Below, in pieces: positions 1 to 4,113 of a stretch of DNA of 9,147 bases (its first letter is position 1; each line of letters opens with the position of its first letter). This DNA comes from an uncultured Peptococcaceae bacterium. GTDB lineage: Bacteria; Bacillota; Dehalobacteriia; UBA7702. The position numbers and the translations under genes are program-made. Location: NCBI GenBank assembly GCA_937919295.1, contig CALFRX010000174.1:1-9147 (forward strand), read 5' to 3'. The notes beneath the pieces were generated by a model. The model did no database searches. It was not told the DNA's origin and saw only the letters and a program-made list of their open reading frames with translations.

Positions 1-26
1 TTCCCTACACGACGCTCTTCCGATCT
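1..26 (+). other. Illumina TruSeq adapter remnant (sequencing artefact)
   Basis: Bases 1-26 match the 3' end of the Illumina TruSeq universal adapter exactly, ending in GCTCTTCCGATCT. Genomic sequence therefore starts at base 27. The minus-strand surface-protein frame stays open through the adapter and would gain the artefact residues IGRASCRE if translated to the edge. The same residues are familiar as adapter-derived contamination in protein databases. The left edge is an assembly end, not a natural junction. Confidence 0.97.
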
Positions 27-945
27 GCTCCATGGTATAGCGATAACCGCTGCGGTTGATATAGAGATAGTACGTTCCGTTGACACCGGTATCCACGACC
101 CCGGCGGTGGTCAGGAATTGCATGTTGACGGCAACGGAAGGGGTCGCTCCCGTGGCAACGCCGGTGATCGCGAAAGTAGAAAAACTGTCCGTAACAAATT
201 GAACGGTACTGTTCACCGTCTTTGTCTCCGGCGACGTTGTTGCCGACGTTGTTTGGGTGTCCGTTGTGATTGTCTCCGAAACCGTAGAAATGCTGGTGTG
301 TTCCGTCAGGTCTTCCACTTCGACACCGTTGTCCGCTTCTTTCAGATGTAACATCTTTACTTCTTCGGCAGAGTCAACCACAGCTTGATTAAGCAGGTCA
401 TTTTTATATTGGATGGTGACGGTAACCGTACCGTCTTCCGGTTCATATTCCACACCGTCGGCAATAAAGCAAATGTCGTAGGCCAAGAATCCCGAGACCA
501 CCTGATTTTGTTCCTTCAGGTCTTCGGCAATTTTGTCTTCCACTTCCTGATATGCAATACTGTCGGTTTCTTCGGTGACGGGCGTTACGCAAAATTGGCT
601 ATAGGCGGGGAGCAGGGTATTGTCGGCCAAAACAGCCGTGACAATGATCGTATCGTCTTCATAAATATACTGATTGGGCTGAGCTTCCCCTTCTGTGTTG
701 GCTTGTTCCGAGGTATCCTCACTGTCGGCGGCTTCGTCTGTGCCGTCAGAAGCAACCTTTGCATCGTCAAGGCCTATGGTATTTTTTTCATTCGTTGCCG
801 TATCTGTTGAGGGGGCTGTCTCAGTTTTTGCATCATAGGCCGAGCTATTGGTGGTTTCGGCATGAGGCAGCACCGTCAGGGCAGTTAGGGTAAGAACGGC
901 TACGAAGACAAAGGCAAGAACACGGAAATACTTCCTTATTTGCAT
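27..945 (-). CDS. Secreted surface protein, N-terminal part (C-terminus off contig)
   Basis: This frame is open from an ATG at 945 to the window edge and gives 306 complete genomic codons (945-28) before the adapter. GGAAAGGAG at 959-951 lies 5 nt before the ATG. Residues 1-29 form a signal peptide: MQIRKYFR, a hydrophobic core, then a plausible cut after LPHA. Residues 30-92 are an acidic, Thr/Ser/Ala-rich linker. Residues 96-215 look like beta-strand-rich extracellular sequence, with a YDICF...DG...PEDGTVTVTI segment (156-177). A Thr/Ser-rich stretch (216-243) leads to VTDSFSTFAITG (251-262), a phrase I associate with large Bacillota wall proteins that carry Cna_B-like or LPXTG-anchored C-termini; no such part lies inside the window. 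The gene begins 35 nt after the signal peptidase gene and is probably in its operon, so it may be that enzyme's substrate. I do not recognise a named family; 'adhesin or pilin-like surface protein' is inference. Confidence 0.85.
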
Positions 946-980
946 AACAACTCCTTTCCAAAGAATGGATGCATAAAGTG

Positions 981-1580
981 TTAGTTTGAGATGGGTTTCA
1001 TGACAAAATAGACTTTGCCGATGATATTTGCTTTGTTGACCGCTCCGAAATCCCGGGAATCGGTGGCGATTTCACGGTTATCGCCGAGGACAAAAACGCA
1101 GTCCCCCGGAACCGTATACGGGAAGGCTATCCCGTTTTCTTTGGTATAGGTTTTCCCGATGATTTCATCGTTCTCACAGGGAACCTGATCTACGTAAACA
1201 ATGCCGGTCTGGTTGTCAATATTGACGACGTCGCCTTCGGTGGCGATGATCCTTTTGATGAGAGGATCGGCACTGGCGGTGGTGCGAAAAAGAATGATGT
1301 CATCTTTCTCATAGTCGTTGGTAAGCCGGTTGAATACGGCGATACTATGATTCTTTATGCTGGGCTTCATCGAATCTCCCTGCACAACGCCGAGGCCCAG
1401 GATGACGCTGAATAAAAGGGTGATGATCATAACGAAGATTACAAGATCGCGTATGACATTAAAGAGATTTCTTCTGCGCCTCTCTTTTTTTATATGATTA
1501 TCTAATATATGCAGCGGCTTTGGTCCATTTGACGCTGAAATGGGCGGAGCGGTTTTTATATTTTTTGGCACTTGGCACAT
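981..1580 (-). CDS. lepB: Type I signal peptidase
   Basis: A membrane-bound serine protease that removes signal peptides from exported proteins. From the ATG at 1580 it has 199 residues, usual for Gram-positive SPase I. One membrane segment is seen at about 46-64 after a basic KKERRRR stretch, then the family boxes in order: GDSMKPS with nucleophile Ser70, the LIKRIIATEGD box with general-base Lys109, and GDNRE...TDSRDFG (166-179). All key residues are present. The 40-odd residue N-terminal tail before the membrane segment is rather long. Start choice: the same frame stays open further upstream but would overlap the preceding gene. The ATG is 7 nt after that gene's stop and has no well-placed ribosome site. 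A GTG at 1571 has AGGA 8 nt upstream and is a good alternative (196 residues). It is followed 35 nt later by a secreted surface protein, which suggests a dedicated peptidase, as in some pilus and biofilm operons (inference). Confidence 0.93.
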   Translation of the reverse strand: MCQVPKNIKTAPPISASNGPKPLHILDNHIKKERRRRNLFNVIRDLVIFVMIITLLFSVILGLGVVQGDSMKPSIKNHSIAVFNRLTNDYEKDDIILFRTTASADPLIKRIIATEGDVVNIDNQTGIVYVDQVPCENDEIIGKTYTKENGIAFPYTVPGDCVFVLGDNREIATDSRDFGAVNKANIIGKVYFVMKPISN

Positions 1581-1583
1581 CCT
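1579..1583 (-). promoter_or_regulatory. Ribosome binding site that may set the signal peptidase start
   Basis: On the minus strand the sequence reads TAA-AAATAGG-ATG. The only SD-like element, AGGA at 1583-1580, overlaps the ATG at 1580 and sits 8 nt before an in-frame GTG at 1571. This favours GTG as the real start, or translation coupled to the upstream stop codon. Confidence 0.4.
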
Positions 1584-1587
1584 ATTT

Positions 1588-2343
1588 TTAGCGTAATTCT
1601 TCACTGTACTGAACAGCCTCTGCGGTGTCGTCTCCGCTATATTCGCTGTTTTCGCTGATCGTGGCGGTTTCATCTGCGCTGTTTTCGATATCTTCGCTGA
1701 CCGTTATGGATTCGGCTTCGCTGACCGTTATGAATTCGTCTTCGCTGATCGGAGCGGTTTCGCAAAGGTTTGTTTCTGCCGCGGCGGCGGCGCTGTTTTC
1801 GCCGTCGGTTGTCTTTTTTAGCGTTTCGGCGTCATTGAGCATCGAACCTAGATTGGAGCGAAGCTTTTCCATGGAGGAGTCGAACTGTTTGGCGGCTCCT
1901 GTAATTTGGCTGACAATGGCGTCTCTGCGCTTTTTCTGGAAAGAACATTCCTGCTTGACGCAGTCCAACTGTTCGTTGGCCTGATCAAGGATGAAAGCGG
2001 CGGTTTTTTGGGTATCTTCAATGATCCAGCTTTTGCTATCGTGAATAAACTCAACGGCTTTGGTGAGGGTATCGAAGCGCTCCTGGAATTCATGATGAAA
2101 TTGCTGCTCTTCCTCAAGACGCTGCTTTAGTTGCGCCATTTCCTCATTCATTTGAGAACACGTCTCCTGAAGTTTGTCGATTTGCTCTTCGAGAGCCTTC
2201 TTCTCCTGGTTAAGCCTGTCTGCCTCTTCCTGATGGAGGGAATACAAGTTTTTGATAAAGACGTAGACGGATTCTTTATCAAAACCCCTGAAAAACGTCG
2301 TCTTTAATGTCATTTCTTCAATTAAGGTGTCAATATTACGCAT
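1588..2343 (-). CDS. DivIVA-domain coiled-coil protein with acidic tail
   Basis: A 251-residue protein. The start is the ATG at 2343, with GGAGG (2353-2349) 5 nt upstream; a TTG at 2355 in the same frame overlaps that ribosome site and is rejected. The N-terminus has FFRGFDKESVYVFIKNL (17-33), resembling the DivIVA/GpsB membrane-binding motif FRGYDxDEVxxFL. In B. subtilis DivIVA the Phe-Arg of this motif contacts the membrane; Phe18-Arg19 would be the equivalents. A coiled coil follows (about 36-85, rich in EEQ/KKALEEQIDKL heptads), then a second helical part (90-175), then an acidic Ser/Glu/Ala tail (180-251) with short repeats of the type TVSEAES/TVSEDIE. There is no signal peptide or membrane helix, so it is cytoplasmic. 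Proteins of this family mark poles or septa and scaffold wall synthesis. It is the first gene of the minus-strand unit with signal peptidase and surface protein, so localising export is a possible job. Family assignment is by motif only. Confidence 0.75.
   Translation of the reverse strand: MRNIDTLIEEMTLKTTFFRGFDKESVYVFIKNLYSLHQEEADRLNQEKKALEEQIDKLQETCSQMNEEMAQLKQRLEEEQQFHHEFQERFDTLTKAVEFIHDSKSWIIEDTQKTAAFILDQANEQLDCVKQECSFQKKRRDAIVSQITGAAKQFDSSMEKLRSNLGSMLNDAETLKKTTDGENSAAAAAETNLCETAPISEDEFITVSEAESITVSEDIENSADETATISENSEYSGDDTAEAVQYSEELR
1692..1738 (-). repeat. 24-nt tandem repeat in the acidic tail of the DivIVA-like gene
   Basis: Two copies, 1692-1714 and 1716-1738, match at 22 of 23 bases with a period of 24 nt and encode the tandem SIT/FIT-VSEAE/DI units. 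Related but more diverged copies occur at 1651-1671 and 1741-1761 (TTCGCTGATCG...GCGGTTTC). The in-frame period keeps the Ser-Glu pattern while letting the tail change length. Confidence 0.75.
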
Positions 2344-2492
2344 CAGTGCCTCCAAATTTAAAAAAATAGCCCAGTTTTGAACAGTATGATTAAGACCGGA
2401 CTACCTTTATTCTGCGTGAAATGATATGCTTTGTATTGATGTCTTTTTAAATGCTTTCTTAATTACTGATTTTCTTTTTGCATATGTTACAT

Positions 2493-2521
2493 ATTATAAT
2501 GTTTCTTTAGGGAAATGTCTA
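2493..2521 (-). promoter_or_regulatory. Promoter of the DivIVA-like/signal peptidase/surface protein operon
   Basis: Read on the minus strand: -35 TAGACA (2521-2516), 17-nt spacer, -10 TATAAT (2498-2493). This is one mismatch from the sigma-A consensus. Transcription would begin near 2486, leaving an untranslated leader of about 140 nt before the ATG at 2343. No comparable promoter is seen in the short gaps before the next two genes, which supports a single transcript. Confidence 0.65.
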
Positions 2522-2522
2522 T

Positions 2523-2565
2523 CATAAAATTAGCATGATTCGAACGGTTTTATCAAAATTTTATG
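2523..2565. repeat. AT-rich inverted repeat next to the operon promoter
   Basis: CATAAAATT (2523-2531) and AATTTTATG (2557-2565) are perfect 9-nt inverted arms around a 25-nt centre, directly upstream of the -35 box at 2521. It could be an upstream element, an operator, or chance in AT-rich DNA. No T-run follows, so it is not a good terminator. Confidence 0.3.
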
Positions 2566-2589
2566 CTGTTAGATTCCCGTTCATGTGCT

Positions 2590-2661
2590 TTAGGTTAATA
2601 TATAGATGAATGTAAATATGAATGTTAAAAAAACTAAGCAAAAAATTAAACATTTTATCAT
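2590..2661 (-). CDS. Possible small hydrophobic membrane peptide
   Basis: A 23-codon frame from an ATG at 2661 to TAA at 2592-2590, preceded by AAAGGGAG with 9 nt between GGGAG and the ATG. The product is MIKCLIFC followed by an uninterrupted hydrophobic run of Leu, Ile, Phe and Val ending in YILT, enough for one membrane helix. It lies in the divergent intergenic region, on the same strand as the DivIVA-like operon and upstream of that operon's promoter. Hydrophobic peptides of this size with good ribosome sites occur among type I toxins and small membrane regulators, but I recognise no family. The region is AT-rich, which by itself favours Phe/Ile/Leu codons. No convincing promoter or antisense RNA was identified. 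Confidence 0.3.
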   Translation of the reverse strand: MIKCLIFCLVFLTFIFTFIYILT

Positions 2662-2704
2662 GAAATCCCGCTCCCTTTGCTTAAATACCATGGGGATTTG
2701 CAGT

Positions 2705-2733
2705 AAAAAACCGTTGCGGCCCCGGGGTTTTTT
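2705..2733. terminator. A6/T6-flanked inverted repeat, possible bidirectional terminator
   Basis: AAAAAACC (2705-2712) and GGTTTTTT (2726-2733) are 8-nt inverted arms around a GC-rich 13-nt centre. The T6 run on each strand gives it the look of a two-way intrinsic terminator, but only two G-C pairs lie in the stem. It sits between divergent genes, so no known gene needs it there. It could end or shield a small transcript, or be a leader structure of the small hydrophobic peptide at 2661-2590. Confidence 0.35.
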
Positions 2734-2805
2734 ATGAAACGCTTTTATTGCCGCAAGTGCCAACACCCCTCTGCCATTAAAAAGGGCGGGCCATTGCTTT
2801 TGTGA

Positions 2806-2835
2806 TTGACAGAAACAGAGCTGAGGCGCTATGAT
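2806..2835 (+). promoter_or_regulatory. Promoter of the alpha/beta hydrolase gene
   Basis: TTGACA (2806-2811), 18-nt spacer, TATGAT (2830-2835): a full -35 match and one mismatch in the -10. The predicted start near 2842 lies only about 25 nt before the hydrolase ATG. The -10 box contains the upstream in-frame ATG at 2831, which therefore cannot be the translation start of this transcript. Confidence 0.7.
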
Positions 2836-2854
2836 GATGGTATTGATGGGGAAA

Positions 2855-2858
2855 GGAG
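2855..2858 (+). promoter_or_regulatory. Ribosome binding site deciding the hydrolase start
   Basis: AAAGGAGAGG, with the GGAG core at 2855-2858, lies 8 nt before the ATG at 2867. Together with the promoter at 2806-2835 it fixes the start at 2867 rather than at 2831. Confidence 0.8.
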
Positions 2859-2866
2859 AGGATGAA

Positions 2867-3823
2867 ATGAAAAAGAAGGTTTTGCTCACCGTGGCAGTGA
2901 CCACGGCCGTGACAACCGTGGCGGCCTCTGGGATGGCGTTTCGTTATCTGTCCGACCTGGCTGTTCGTCGTATGCAGCCGAAAATGCCCATGCCTGTGCG
3001 GCGGCGGGTTTGCCGCAGTCAGCAAGAGGATCTTTTCAAGGAGATGACGGATACCGCCATAAGAAATGTGGAGGGTATCCCTTATGAAGAATTATCATTG
3101 AAGAGTCATGACGGTTATACGCTTTATGCCAGACTTTACAGGGCTAAGGAAGAAAAGCGGGTCGTGGTTTTTTTCCACGGTTGGCGTTCCTCTTGGCAAA
3201 AGGATTTCGGTCTCAATGTGCCGCGCCTACTCTCTTCCGGTTGCAGCCTGCTTTTGGTGGATCAGCGCTGTCATGGCAAAAGTGAGGGCGATTATATCAC
3301 CTACGGCATCCAGGAGCGTTACGACTGCCTCCATTGGGTGGAGCAGACCGCGAAAATGTTTCCCGCTTTGCCCATCTATCTTTGGGGGGTATCCATGGGG
3401 GCTACCACGGTAATGATGGCCAGCGGTTTTCCCTTATCACCTCAGGTTAAGGGGATCATCGCTGATTGCGGCTATACCTCTCCGGAAGATATCATGCTGC
3501 ATTTGCTGAAAAAAAGAACTCTTTTTAGCGCGCCTATGCTGATTGCCGTATACCGGGATCATTTTATGCGTCACTTTGGTTTTGATATTCGCTGTTGTTC
3601 CACCAAGGAGGCGTTAGCCAAAAGCGATTTGCCTCTTTTGTTTTTCCATGGCAAGGAGGACGATTTCGTACCCCTTATGATGACGCGGCAAAATTACGCG
3701 GCAGCCAAAGGCGAAAAAGAACTGACCATCATCGACGGCGCCGCCCACGGCAAATGTTTCTTTGTTGACGGCGAAGCCTGTTTTCAAAAAATCAAGGCAT
3801 TTTTTGAAAAATACGACCGTTAA
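2867..3823 (+). CDS. Membrane-anchored alpha/beta hydrolase (serine hydrolase)
   Basis: A 318-residue protein of the alpha/beta-hydrolase fold, of the kind annotated in Bacillota as 'alpha/beta hydrolase, lysophospholipase or YqkD-like'. Residues 1-25 (MKKKVLL then a hydrophobic Val/Thr/Ala run) form a signal anchor or signal peptide, so the catalytic part probably faces outward. Family signs in order: strand VVVFFHGW (99-106, oxyanion-hole HGW), the VDQRCHGKSEG turn (131-141), nucleophile elbow GVSMGA with Ser176, HGKEDDFVP with acid Asp265, and DGAAHGKC with His294. The triad is complete, so it should be active; the substrate (ester, lipid or peptide) cannot be read from the sequence. It has its own promoter and a lone position between two opposite-strand genes, so it is probably monocistronic. 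The longer frame from 2831 is rejected. Confidence 0.9.
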   Translation: MKKKVLLTVAVTTAVTTVAASGMAFRYLSDLAVRRMQPKMPMPVRRRVCRSQQEDLFKEMTDTAIRNVEGIPYEELSLKSHDGYTLYARLYRAKEEKRVVVFFHGWRSSWQKDFGLNVPRLLSSGCSLLLVDQRCHGKSEGDYITYGIQERYDCLHWVEQTAKMFPALPIYLWGVSMGATTVMMASGFPLSPQVKGIIADCGYTSPEDIMLHLLKKRTLFSAPMLIAVYRDHFMRHFGFDIRCCSTKEALAKSDLPLLFFHGKEDDFVPLMMTRQNYAAAKGEKELTIIDGAAHGKCFFVDGEACFQKIKAFFEKYDR

Positions 3824-3829
3824 AACGGT
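3816..3829 (+). terminator. Weak hairpin at the hydrolase stop codon
   Basis: ACCGTTAAAACGGT forms a 5-6 bp stem overlapping the TAA stop, followed after GTGG by TTTTT. It is short for an intrinsic terminator and is offset from the T-run. The hairpins further downstream are better candidates for ending this transcript. Confidence 0.3.
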
Positions 3830-3963
3830 GTGGTTTTTCGGCAGCAGCGTCTTTTTATGGCCGGGATAGATGTAAAAAAATTGTTCACAAGTTTAAAAAG
3901 CAAATCACTGTAGAATTAGATAGGGCGCGGCGAAGGAATACCCTCTCCAAATCATATACAAAA

Positions 3964-4027
3964 AGCAAAACATAAGAAACCAAAGGAGCTGTATTGAAAG
4001 CGTGGAAGGATTCTTATGTTTTTTGCT
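3964..4027. terminator. Bidirectional terminator-like hairpin in the convergent gap
   Basis: AGCAAAACATAAGAA (3964-3978) pairs with TTCTTATGTTTTTTGCT (4011-4027), giving about 15 bp with a 2-nt bulge and a 32-nt loop. On the plus strand the 8-bp core is followed by T6; on the minus strand it is followed by TTTTGCTTTTTG. It lies between the convergent hydrolase and SLH genes, where a two-way terminator is expected. The stem is AT-rich and the loop is large, which lowers confidence. Confidence 0.5.
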
Positions 4028-4038
4028 GTCGTTTTTAA
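3994..4038 (+). CDS. Possible micro-ORF, 14 codons, with strong ribosome site
   Basis: AAAGGAG (3982-3988) stands 5 nt before a TTG that opens MKAWKDSYVFCCRF and stops at 4036-4038, one base before a GC-rich hairpin. The arrangement resembles a leader peptide followed by an attenuator, but no downstream plus-strand gene exists for it to control and no clear promoter was found. It overlaps the hairpin at 3964-4027 and may be chance. Confidence 0.18.
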   Translation: MKAWKDSYVFCCRF

Positions 4039-4039
4039 G

Positions 4040-4081
4040 CGGGCTACCCCAATAAGACCAATGGCATAATGGGGTAGCCCG
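4040..4081. terminator. GC-rich 12-bp inverted repeat, probable terminator
   Basis: CGGGCTACCCCA (4040-4051) and TGGGGTAGCCCG (4070-4081) are perfect 12-nt arms around an 18-nt loop, 33 nt past the SLH gene stop. This is the strongest hairpin in the gap. The T-rich flank lies on the plus-strand side (TCATGAATTTTGTTTGTTTG) and is displaced by several bases; on the minus strand the stem is followed by CTTAAAAAC, not a U-run. It may act as a terminator for either neighbour or as an mRNA 3'-end protector for the SLH message. Confidence 0.55.
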
Positions 4082-4113
4082 TCATGAATTTTGTTTGTTT
4101 GTTAAAAGGCAGG

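Larger units (their letters stand above)
2344..2866. other. Divergent intergenic region, AT-rich
   Basis: About 520 nt between the DivIVA-like operon (minus) and the hydrolase gene (plus). It holds one promoter for each side, an AT inverted repeat at 2523-2565, a possible 23-residue peptide gene at 2661-2590 and a terminator-like repeat at 2705-2733. Bases 2400-2660 are strongly AT-rich. No tRNA-like or otherwise recognisable RNA structure was found in the remainder. Confidence 0.6.

Noticed and set aside
118..810. Plus-strand frames of 77 and 141 codons opposite the surface protein
   Set aside because: The minus-strand frame has a signal peptide, ribosome site and unbroken 306 codons; the plus frames have low-complexity Arg/Cys-rich or random composition.
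1581..1673. Longer signal peptidase frame starting at 1673
   Set aside because: It would overlap the DivIVA-like gene by 86 nt and adds residues with no family resemblance; starts at 1580 or 1571 fit better.
2344..2355. TTG start of the DivIVA-like gene at 2355
   Set aside because: The TTG overlaps the GGAGG ribosome site that is ideally spaced for ATG 2343.
2662..2904. Upstream part of the 104-codon minus-strand frame starting at 2904
   Set aside because: It runs antisense through the hydrolase start and promoter and has no protein-like composition; only the last 23 codons, with their own ribosome site, were kept as a low-confidence gene.
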